Origin: TMED27 sp964351195
GTDB taxonomy: Bacteria > Pseudomonadota > Alphaproteobacteria > Micavibrionales > Micavibrionaceae
Assembly: GCA_964351195.1 (NCBI GenBank)
Contig: CAYGNI010000106.1
Span: forward strand, 1 to 5,982
Direction: 5' to 3'
DNA length: 5,982 nucleotides
In this document: one piece after another, positions 1-4,875 of the stretch
Layout of the letters: each line of letters begins with the position of its first letter
Position numbering within the stretch: the first letter of the stretch is position 1
Notes under the pieces: model-generated
What the model saw: only the letters and a program-made list of their open reading frames with translations
Told to the model about the DNA's origin: nothing
Database searches by the model: none
Position numbers and translations under genes: made by a program

Positions 1-55
1 AACCCGCGACCTACGGTTTTGGAGACCGTCGCTCTACCAACTGAGCTATACCCCT
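1..55 (-). tRNA. tRNA-Trp (anticodon CCA), 3' end cut by window edge
   Basis: Read on the minus strand, the sequence folds as the first 55 nt of a tRNA. The 5' acceptor strand AGGGGTA is followed by TA, then a D arm with stem GCTC/GAGC around AGTTGGTA. The anticodon stem ACGGT/ACCGT encloses the loop CTCCAAA, then come a 5-nt variable loop, the T-stem strand GCGGG and the start of the T loop. Loop positions 34-36 read CCA (window 20-22), which decodes UGG, tryptophan. The 3' half of the T arm, the acceptor 3' strand and the CCA end lie beyond the left edge. In many proteobacteria tRNA-Trp precedes secE-nusG; that neighbour would be outside this window and is only an expectation. Confidence 0.95.
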
Positions 56-69
56 ACAAGAGCCGCATA

Positions 70-98
70 TTTCTACTGTGTATCAGCGAAAATGGCAA
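70..98 (-). promoter_or_regulatory. Candidate sigma70-type promoter of tRNA-Trp
   Basis: On the minus strand TTGCCA (93-98, -35-like) and TAGAAA (70-75, -10-like, 4 of 6 consensus) are separated by exactly 17 bp. The predicted start would fall a few bases upstream of the tRNA 5' end at 55, giving a very short leader. The position between the gcrA terminator and the tRNA fits an independent tRNA promoter. The -10 match is mediocre, so this is a suggestion from position and spacing only. Confidence 0.35.
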
Positions 99-138
99 GC
101 CTACCCTTTCAAAATACGCCAAACCGGCCCCTAAAGCC

Positions 139-174
139 AAATAAAAAGCACCCAAACAAGGTGTGCCGGGTGCC
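139..174 (-). terminator. Rho-independent terminator of gcrA
   Basis: On the minus strand GCACCC (168-173) pairs perfectly with GGGTGC (148-153) across a 14-nt loop, and a G-U pair can extend the base. The stem is followed directly by TTTTTATTT (139-147). It begins 26 bp after the gcrA stop codon, as expected for the end of a monocistronic gcrA transcript. The loop is longer than usual, which weakens it slightly. Confidence 0.75.
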
Positions 175-199
175 TTCCAAAATCATAGAACCTGCGAAA

Positions 200-694
200 T
201 TAACGGCTCACAGCCTTCTTCGCCGCCACAACCTCTGCCGCCGTGACCTGCTCTTCCAGAGCTTGATCCTTCATGATGCGGTTTCGCGTTGCCGGCTGAT
301 ACGCCACTTGCGCATGCTCAAGACAATAGGGCAGACCGCTAATCGCTTTACATCCGCAAAAGCCAAAATTCTTCTCACGTGGGTCGCCGATTGGCCAGCG
401 ACATGCACCGGGTTTAAGATCAGTCAAAGGAATGCGCTCGCGGTTGTCCTGTTCCGTCTCGCGTAAAATCTGTTTTTGTTGGGCGCGCGTGGGAGCCTGA
501 ACTTGCGGCTTTGGCGCCGCGGGTTTTTTGTTTTGTTGAATGGGAGAAACGCGGTTAGAAAGTTTTAAACGATGCGCCTTTCCAATCACAGCATTACGGG
601 TCACCCCGCCAAGCTCTTTTGCGATTTCGGCCGCTGTTTTACCTTCGCCCCAAAGCTTCTTCAACAGCGCCACGCGATCATCAGTCCAACTCAT
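200..694 (-). CDS. gcrA: GcrA family cell cycle regulator
   Basis: This 164-residue protein is a recognisable GcrA. The N-terminus MSWTDDRVALLKKLWGEG, continuing to about residue 46 (KTAAEIAKEL, TRNAVIGKAHRLKLS), is the family's helix-turn-helix DNA-binding domain. A Pro/Gln/Lys-rich linker (about 50-88) leads to the conserved C-terminal part starting TDLKPGACRWPIGDP. That part has a Cys/His cluster (C98, C113, C115, C124, H127). In Caulobacter, GcrA binds the housekeeping sigma factor and activates promoters carrying CcrM-methylated GANTC sites, controlling division and polarity genes. The ATG at 694 gives the usual family start and has GGGAG (702-706) 7 nt upstream. The gene stands alone, with its own upstream spacer, 152 bp after era, and an intrinsic terminator downstream. 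Identification is very secure; the regulatory targets in this organism are inferred from the family. Confidence 0.97.
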   Translation of the reverse strand: MSWTDDRVALLKKLWGEGKTAAEIAKELGGVTRNAVIGKAHRLKLSNRVSPIQQNKKPAAPKPQVQAPTRAQQKQILRETEQDNRERIPLTDLKPGACRWPIGDPREKNFGFCGCKAISGLPYCLEHAQVAYQPATRNRIMKDQALEEQVTAAEVVAAKKAVSR

Positions 695-701
695 TCATTT
701 T

Positions 702-706
702 CTCCC
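702..706 (-). promoter_or_regulatory. Shine-Dalgarno site of gcrA
   Basis: GGGAG on the minus strand lies 7 nt before the ATG at 694, which is ideal spacing and supports that start. A second ATG at 698 lies between them, but it is out of frame and closes after five codons. Confidence 0.75.
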
Positions 707-708
707 AC

Positions 709-738
709 AAAAATTAAAGCAGGTTATACGCAACCTGC
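709..738 (-). promoter_or_regulatory. Perfect inverted repeat with U-rich tail in gcrA leader (terminator/attenuator or operator)
   Basis: GCAGGTT (minus strand, 732-738) and AACCTGC (719-725) form a perfect 7-bp stem around the 6-nt loop GCGTAT. On the minus strand the stem is followed by TTTAATTTTT, so it has the form of an intrinsic terminator pointing toward gcrA. It ends only 12 nt before the gcrA Shine-Dalgarno site. There are two readings. It may be an RNA hairpin ending era readthrough or attenuating gcrA. Or it may be a DNA operator, because TATAAC (723-728), a good -10 element, spans the loop and the downstream arm and could start a transcript near 716. The sequence alone does not decide between them. 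Confidence 0.5.
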
Positions 739-774
739 ATATGAAACTAAATTTTTTAATCAGCTAAGACCTGC

Positions 775-804
775 ACTCTAACAGTGTTTGGGGCCTTCTG
801 CCAA
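775..804 (-). promoter_or_regulatory. Candidate gcrA promoter
   Basis: On the minus strand TTGGCA (799-804) and TAGAGT (775-780) are spaced by 18 bp. The first matches the -35 consensus at four of six positions and the second matches the -10 consensus at four of six. A start near 768 would give a leader of about 74 nt containing the hairpin at 719-738, and would put the DnaA box at roughly -62 to -70, a plausible activator position. A rival -10 (TATAAC, 723-728) has no good -35. This is a weak call from hexamers only. Confidence 0.3.
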
Positions 805-823
805 GATGCAGTGCAATAAAAAC

Positions 824-828
824 GAATC
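824..828. promoter_or_regulatory. GANTC (CcrM methylation) site upstream of gcrA
   Basis: GAATC on the plus strand is a GANTC site, the target of the alphaproteobacterial CcrM adenine methylase and the motif linked to GcrA-dependent promoters. It lies 1 bp from the DnaA box at 830-838, in the spacer between era and gcrA. Such a 5-mer occurs by chance often, so its meaning comes from its position. Confidence 0.45.
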
Positions 829-829
829 G

Positions 830-838
830 TTATCCACA
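830..838 (+). promoter_or_regulatory. Consensus DnaA box upstream of gcrA
   Basis: TTATCCACA on the plus strand is a perfect match to the strong DnaA-box consensus (TTATNCACA). It lies in the era-gcrA spacer, 8 bp beyond the era stop and about 136 bp upstream of the gcrA start. In Caulobacter, DnaA is an established activator of gcrA transcription, so the location is functionally meaningful. No second box is visible nearby, which argues against a replication origin here. Confidence 0.65.
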
Positions 839-846
839 TAAGCAAT

Positions 847-1761
847 TTATTTTTTTGTGCTTTGATGTCCAATCCACATAATTTCCATACTTTCCGGACG
901 ATCTGTGCAATTTTCCATGACATTCACAAAAAGTTTTAAATGAACCTTGCGGCCCAATAAATCCTCCAGCTCCGTGCGCGATTGCTGCCCAAGCTGTTTA
1001 ATCCGGCTTCCGCCTTTGCCCAGAACAATAGCTTTTTGGCTGTCGCGTTGAATAAAAATAACCTGTGAAATTTTCACATCCCCGTTATCAAACTCTTCCC
1101 ATTCCTCGGTCTGAACAAGGGCGGAGTAGGGCAGCTCATCATGCAACTGGTGAAAAATTTTCTCCCGCGTAATTTCGGCGGCCATCATCCGCATCGGCAT
1201 GTCGGTGACTTCATCTTCATCGAACAACCATGGGCTTTCGGGCAAAGCATCGCTCAAGGTTCTTAAAGTCGTTTCGAGCCCCTGATCCTTCAGCGCTGAA
1301 ATCATAAACGTCGCCTTATAATCAAAACTCTCATTAAAGCTCTGTGAGGTCGCCAGTAAATCCGGCTTCTTAACTGTATCGATTTTATTGAGCGCCAGAA
1401 ACACCCGCCCGTCTTTGGGTAACTTATCTTGAATAATCTTCGCCCGCCCCAGCGCATTTTTCTGCGAGGCATCGACGAGATGTACAATACAATCGCTCTC
1501 CTCCAGCGCTTCATACGCCGCGCCTACCATCGCACGCTCCATTTTGCCTTGCGCATCAAAAACGCCGGGCGTATCGATGAAAACCATCTGCGCATCGCCA
1601 TGCAAAGCAATCCCCAAAACGCGGCAGCGCGTTGTCTGCGCCTTTTTCGATGTAATGGAAACTTTTTGCCCGACCAGCGTATTGATCAGTGTTGACTTCC
1701 CCGCATTCGGCAACCCGATCACCGCAATAAATCCGCACCGTATTGAATCCGTTTCGCCCAT
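847..1761 (-). CDS. era: GTPase Era, ribosome assembly factor
   Basis: This 304-residue protein has the full Era layout. The N-terminal GTPase domain carries G1 GLPNAGKST (16-24), a G2 region around AQTTRCRV (41-48), G3 DTPG (63-66), G4 NKID (125-128) and G5 SALK (155-158). The C-terminal KH RNA-binding domain (about 210-285) includes LPYSALVQTEEWEE and the GKGG loop (248-251). Era binds the 3' end of 16S rRNA and helps mature the 30S subunit at the membrane. The ATG at 1761 directly abuts the rnc stop codon (TAGATG). No strong Shine-Dalgarno is visible, so translation is probably coupled to rnc. It is the last gene of the five-gene run and no convincing terminator follows its stop. Length and motifs are normal. 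Confidence 0.98.
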   Translation of the reverse strand: MGETDSIRCGFIAVIGLPNAGKSTLINTLVGQKVSITSKKAQTTRCRVLGIALHGDAQMVFIDTPGVFDAQGKMERAMVGAAYEALEESDCIVHLVDASQKNALGRAKIIQDKLPKDGRVFLALNKIDTVKKPDLLATSQSFNESFDYKATFMISALKDQGLETTLRTLSDALPESPWLFDEDEVTDMPMRMMAAEITREKIFHQLHDELPYSALVQTEEWEEFDNGDVKISQVIFIQRDSQKAIVLGKGGSRIKQLGQQSRTELEDLLGRKVHLKLFVNVMENCTDRPESMEIMWIGHQSTKK

Positions 1762-2418
1762 CTACAGCGTTTCCAGAAAAGCTGCAGCCGCAAGCTTCTC
1801 AGCCTCCTGTCGGGATGTCGCCTGCGCCTTCACCGGCGCGTATCCATCGACGCAGAGCTCAACATCAAAAATCGGCGCATGATCCGGCCCGCTTTGATCG
1901 ACAATCTTATATTTCGGCAACGGCAAATTCTTCGATTGCGCCCATTCCTGCACGGCAGTTTTAGGGTGCTGCGGCGGTGTCTTCATCGTATCAAACCGGT
2001 CATCCCACAGCCGCGTGATCAAATCGCGGCAGGTCTTATAATCACTATCCAGATACAGTGCACCGATGAGCGATTCAAACACATCCGCCAAAATATTGTC
2101 ATTCTCATCGCCGCCCGCGCTTTTCTCCGCGTCGGAAAATTCAATATATTGCCCCAGCTGCATCTCACGCGAAATCTCTGCCAGAAAACGCCCCTGCACC
2201 AGCGCCGCCAGCCGCTTGGCCAAATGCCCCTCGGGTTCATTCGGAAATTTTTGATACAGCGTTTCCGCCACAACCAGCCCCAACACGCGGTCGCCCAAAA
2301 ATTCGAGCCGCTCATAATTGGCTTTCGCCCCCGTGCTCGAATGTGTAAGGGCAGTCTTCAAAAGCGCTTGGTCTTTGAAACGATATCCGATTTGTTCTTC
2401 GAGATCGCTCATCACCAT
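1762..2418 (-). CDS. rnc: Ribonuclease III
   Basis: This 218-residue protein is RNase III, which cleaves double-stranded RNA, including the stems of the 30S rRNA precursor. The catalytic domain holds the signature ERLEFLGDRVL (36-46) with metal ligands E39 and D43, and the second pair D112 and E115 in DVFESLIGALYLD. A double-stranded RNA-binding domain fills about 151-218 (PKTAVQEWAQSKNLPLP to the terminal EAEKLAAAAFLETL). The first ATG (2418) is chosen because AGGG (2426-2429) lies 7 nt before it; a second in-frame ATG at 2412 would drop two residues. The Shine-Dalgarno overlaps the lepB stop codon, so ribosomes ending lepB translation can reload. It sits between lepB and era, the usual order. 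Confidence 0.98.
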   Translation of the reverse strand: MVMSDLEEQIGYRFKDQALLKTALTHSSTGAKANYERLEFLGDRVLGLVVAETLYQKFPNEPEGHLAKRLAALVQGRFLAEISREMQLGQYIEFSDAEKSAGGDENDNILADVFESLIGALYLDSDYKTCRDLITRLWDDRFDTMKTPPQHPKTAVQEWAQSKNLPLPKYKIVDQSGPDHAPIFDVELCVDGYAPVKAQATSRQEAEKLAAAAFLETL

Positions 2419-2425
2419 AACTGGG

Positions 2426-2429
2426 CCCT
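2426..2429 (-). promoter_or_regulatory. Shine-Dalgarno site of rnc overlapping lepB stop
   Basis: The minus strand reads TAGGG, where TAG is the lepB stop and AGGG is the rnc ribosome binding site, 7 nt before the ATG at 2418. It supports the first of two in-frame starts (MVM) and suggests coupled translation. Confidence 0.5.
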
Positions 2430-3261
2430 AGCTCGCATTGCCGATTGGCGCAGAGCGGACCGGATCAATATCCATGAAAATGCGACCATATCGAATGGTC
2501 CATGGCCATTTCCAAACCTCGAACAAATGCGCAAACCCGTTGGTTGAAAAGAAAATGAAATCCGCACGCCCGACAAGGTTCTCATACGGCACAAATCCGA
2601 CAGACTTGCTCACCCGGCTATCCTGAGAATTGTCACGGTTATCACCCATAAAGAAATAATGCCCCTCTGGCACGGTATAAGGCGGCGTGTTATCCAGCGG
2701 CTCCTCATCGCTCTCTTCATAAATCGTGAACATCGTGCCGTTGGGCAAAGTCTGGATATATTCATGCATCACGACATCGCCGCGATAAGGATCATCAACC
2801 TTCTTAAGGCCCACAGCCTCGCGCTCAATCAATTCACCATTGATATAAAGCTGCCCCTGACGCACCTGAATGGTCTCCCCCGGCAACCCGATCAACCGCT
2901 TAATGTAATCAACCCGGTTGTTCGACGGTAGCTTGAAAACAATCACATCCCCGCGCGCGGGCTCTTTGTCCCAAACGCGCCCTTCAAGCGGCGCAAGCCC
3001 AAACGGGAAGGAATAGCGGCTATAACCATAGGCGGGCTTTTGCACAAATAGATAATCACCAATCTCCAATGTCGGCTTCATAGAACCAGAGGGAATATTA
3101 AACGGCTCAAAAAAGAACGTGCGAATAACCAAAGCTAGAAAAATAGCAATCATCGCGGTTTTAAAAAACTCGCCCAGCTCTTCCTTCGCATTCAAAGGCG
3201 GGTCCTTAACAACCTCAACGGCCGCCTCTTCATTTTTGGTTTTGGTTTCTTCTGTATTCAT
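2428..3261 (-). CDS. lepB: Signal peptidase I (LepB, family S26)
   Basis: This 277-residue leader peptidase cleaves signal peptides of exported proteins at the outer face of the inner membrane. A charged cytoplasmic N-terminus (1-33) precedes a single membrane segment (about 34-51, ending RTFFFEPF). Box B IPSGSMKPTL follows, with the nucleophile S60. The general-base lysine is K121 in DYIKRLIGLPGE (118-129). Box E is GDNRDNSQDSR (206-216). Together these form the complete Ser/Lys dyad. The ATG at 3261 is the only reasonable start because it lies close to the membrane anchor, but no Shine-Dalgarno is evident before it. The 42-bp gap after acpS is the largest inside the gene run. The C-terminus (VRSAPIGNAS) ends shortly before rnc. 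One membrane anchor instead of the two in E. coli LepB is common in alphaproteobacteria. Confidence 0.98.
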   Translation of the reverse strand: MNTEETKTKNEEAAVEVVKDPPLNAKEELGEFFKTAMIAIFLALVIRTFFFEPFNIPSGSMKPTLEIGDYLFVQKPAYGYSRYSFPFGLAPLEGRVWDKEPARGDVIVFKLPSNNRVDYIKRLIGLPGETIQVRQGQLYINGELIEREAVGLKKVDDPYRGDVVMHEYIQTLPNGTMFTIYEESDEEPLDNTPPYTVPEGHYFFMGDNRDNSQDSRVSKSVGFVPYENLVGRADFIFFSTNGFAHLFEVWKWPWTIRYGRIFMDIDPVRSAPIGNAS

Positions 3262-3303
3262 ATATGCGCTTTTACAGTATCAGATTGGCGATGACCAGCA
3301 GTT

Positions 3304-3714
3304 TTAGGCATTTGGTAGCGCCTCTATAATAACCATCGCTTTCGCCAAAGGCGGCTCATCGGTGAGCGTCAGGTGTATAACCGCCTCGTGTCCTGCCGGG
3401 GTCAAAACCTTCAAACGCTCTAAAGCACCATTTGTCAGCTTCAATGTTGGCGCGCCTGAAGGCGCATTCACAACGCCAATATCACGCATATAAACGCCTT
3501 GGTTAAATCCGGTGCCAAGAGCTTTCGAACACGCTTCCTTCGCCGCAAATCGCTTCGCATAGGTCGCTATATGCGTACCGCCTGGCCTGCGACGCTCTGC
3601 TTTTTCTTTTTCTGTCTGTGTAAAAGCTCTCTCAATAAACCGTGTCTCATAACGCGACATCACTTTTTCCACGCGGCGTATATCAATCAAATCCGATCCG
3701 ACCCCGATAATCAT
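3304..3714 (-). CDS. acpS: Holo-[acyl-carrier-protein] synthase
   Basis: This 136-residue enzyme transfers 4'-phosphopantetheine from coenzyme A to acyl carrier protein, making it active for fatty acid and lipid synthesis. The N-terminal MIIGVGSDLIDIRRVE carries the metal-binding D8, and FAAKEACSKALG (56-67) carries E60 and the CoA-binding helix; both are hallmark AcpS motifs. Length is normal for the family (about 120-140). The start at 3714 overlaps the stop of the upstream DUF2062 gene (ATGA), and GGGG (3723-3726) lies 8 nt before it, so translation is likely coupled. In many alphaproteobacteria pdxJ precedes acpS; here that position is taken by the DUF2062 gene. Confidence 0.98.
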   Translation of the reverse strand: MIIGVGSDLIDIRRVEKVMSRYETRFIERAFTQTEKEKAERRRPGGTHIATYAKRFAAKEACSKALGTGFNQGVYMRDIGVVNAPSGAPTLKLTNGALERLKVLTPAGHEAVIHLTLTDEPPLAKAMVIIEALPNA

Positions 3715-4307
3715 GCGCGCTGCCCCGTAATTTCTTTCGCCGTCTTATGCATCTTTTTCTGCATACGACGTAGACGCGCTTTATGCCGCGCAATCTTCGC
3801 GCCTTTAACAATGTTAAAGTAAATCGGATAAGTAATTGGAATTGTTAAAATGCCGAGCAGATAGCCACCCACGGCCCACGGCATAAAAATACGCAACGGC
3901 TCGTGTTTTATAAGCTCCCATATAACAGTTAAATTAATATGCTCGGGCAGGGCCGTGGAAGACGGCAAACCAAACAAGCCAAAAAGATATGATCCAAAAC
4001 TGATCGCCGCCCACCACATAAAAGGAAAGGTCCACGGATTACCCGCAAACGTTCCAATCAACGCTGCAATCAAATTCGCCCGCAGCAAATACGCCAAAAC
4101 CCCAACCTGTATAAAATGGGTGCCAACAAGCGGTGTAAAGGAAATCGCCGTACCCAGCGCAAGTCCGTATGCAATTTTATGATTACTATCCGAAAGCCTG
4201 ATAACGCGGTATTTAATGTATTTTGCCGCGCGTACCCACCCCATCGTCGGCCAAAACATTTCTTTGGCATGCTGAAGAACTGATAATGGTTTCCGCCGTT
4301 TAAACAT
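3711..4307 (-). CDS. DUF2062 family membrane protein
   Basis: From the chosen start the protein has 198 residues. A basic, amphipathic N-terminus (MFKRRKPLSVLQHAKE) is followed by the conserved block YGLALGTAISFTPLVGTHF (47-65) and by GNPWTFPF (89-96), both typical of DUF2062. Hydrophobic segments lie at about 46-64, 65-85, 92-113 and 141-165, and a strongly basic tail follows (169-197). It is thus an inner-membrane protein with cytosolic charged ends. The family has no settled function. The reading frame stays open to an ATG at 4376, but that would add 23 unconserved-looking residues and run into apt on the other strand. M24 with the family-like MFKRRKPL is preferred. Its Shine-Dalgarno is weak (GGA very close to the ATG). 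It is first in the run and overlaps acpS by 4 bp. Confidence 0.88.
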   Translation of the reverse strand: MFKRRKPLSVLQHAKEMFWPTMGWVRAAKYIKYRVIRLSDSNHKIAYGLALGTAISFTPLVGTHFIQVGVLAYLLRANLIAALIGTFAGNPWTFPFMWWAAISFGSYLFGLFGLPSSTALPEHINLTVIWELIKHEPLRIFMPWAVGGYLLGILTIPITYPIYFNIVKGAKIARHKARLRRMQKKMHKTAKEITGQRA

Positions 4308-4358
4308 TTCCGTGATATTTTCTTGTTCGCGTTCGTAATATGACGTTAAGCTAATCGC
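4308..4358. promoter_or_regulatory. Divergent spacer between the DUF2062-acpS-lepB-rnc-era run and apt
   Basis: These 51 bp are the only non-coding DNA between two divergent transcription units, so the promoters of both must lie here or reach into the flanking coding ends. The stretch is AT-rich. I see no pair of hexamers with good spacing on either strand; TAATAT (4336-4341) could serve as a -10 for apt but lacks a -35. Its regulatory role is inferred from gene orientation. Confidence 0.4.
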
Positions 4359-4874
4359 ATGAATATTCAAGACCACATTCGCATCATTAAGGATTTTCCC
4401 AAGCCGGGGATCAATTTTTACGACATCGCGACCCTACTGGCCAATCCCGCCGCTTGGCGTGAAACGATTGCGCAGCTCAAAGACAAAGTGGAATCCTACC
4501 AACCCGATATGCTCATGGGCATTGAATCACGCGGCTTTTTGGTCGCCGCGCCTCTGGCGCTTGAACTGGGTTGCGGTTTCGGCATGGTCCGTAAGGCTGG
4601 CAAACTCCCCGGGCAAATCCTGTCTTATTCTTACGATCTTGAATATGGATCGGATACAATTGAAATCCAGCCCGATCTGGTACCGCCCGGCACAAATGTC
4701 GTGCTGGTCGATGACCTCCTCGCCACCGGCGGCACCATGAGCGCGGCGGAAAGCCTTATTGCTGAAGCGGGCGCCAACGTTGTCGCCAATATCACGATTA
4801 TTGAGCTTGAAGGCTTAAATGGCGCACAAAAACTCACCGCCCCCTTTGAATCCCTCCTCAAATACCCTGCCTAG
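4359..4874 (+). CDS. apt: Adenine phosphoribosyltransferase
   Basis: This 171-residue enzyme converts adenine and PRPP to AMP and pyrophosphate in purine salvage. The N-terminal block IIKDFPKPGINFYDIATLL (9-27), the GIESRGFL segment (54-61), YDLEYGSDTIEI (92-103) and the PRPP-binding motif VLVDDLLATGGT (115-126) are all intact and in family order. Length is normal. The ATG at 4359 gives the usual short lead into the conserved DFPKPG; no clear Shine-Dalgarno precedes it. It is the only plus-strand gene here, lying between a divergent operon and a convergent rel/spoT. Its stop codon and the rel stop are separated by a single base (TAG-A-CTA). No terminator is visible after it, so its transcript probably runs into antisense of rel. 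Confidence 0.97.
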   Translation: MNIQDHIRIIKDFPKPGINFYDIATLLANPAAWRETIAQLKDKVESYQPDMLMGIESRGFLVAAPLALELGCGFGMVRKAGKLPGQILSYSYDLEYGSDTIEIQPDLVPPGTNVVLVDDLLATGGTMSAAESLIAEAGANVVANITIIELEGLNGAQKLTAPFESLLKYPA

Positions 4875-4875
4875 A

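Noticed and set aside
92..466. Plus-strand open frame of 124 codons crossing the gcrA terminator and the end of gcrA
   Set aside because: It overlaps the gcrA terminator and the conserved GcrA C-terminus on the other strand, and its product resembles nothing known to me.
681..698. Five-codon upstream ORF (MNELD) starting at 698 and overlapping the gcrA start out of frame
   Set aside because: Such a short overlap of ATGAATG is easily chance. The Shine-Dalgarno spacing fits the gcrA ATG better (7 nt against 3 nt).
821..831. AACG/CGTT mini-hairpin followed by Ts as an era terminator
   Set aside because: The stem is only 4 bp, with two A-T pairs and a 3-nt loop, so it is too weak. The sequence is better explained by the GANTC site and DnaA box.
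695..846. CtrA box (TTAA-N7-TTAA) in the gcrA upstream region
   Set aside because: I searched both strands of the spacer by eye. The best candidates keep only one good half-site, so there is no support for direct CtrA control.
1879..2547. Plus-strand open frame of 222 codons antisense to rnc and the end of lepB
   Set aside because: It lies entirely opposite two unmistakable conserved genes, its translation is rich in Arg/Ile/Gln/His with no recognisable domain, and it has no supporting start context. It is a shadow of codon use on the minus strand.
4308..4376. Longer DUF2062 protein starting at 4376
   Set aside because: The 23 extra residues do not resemble the family's basic N-terminus, and the start would lie inside apt on the opposite strand. 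MFKRRKPL at 4307 looks like a genuine family start.
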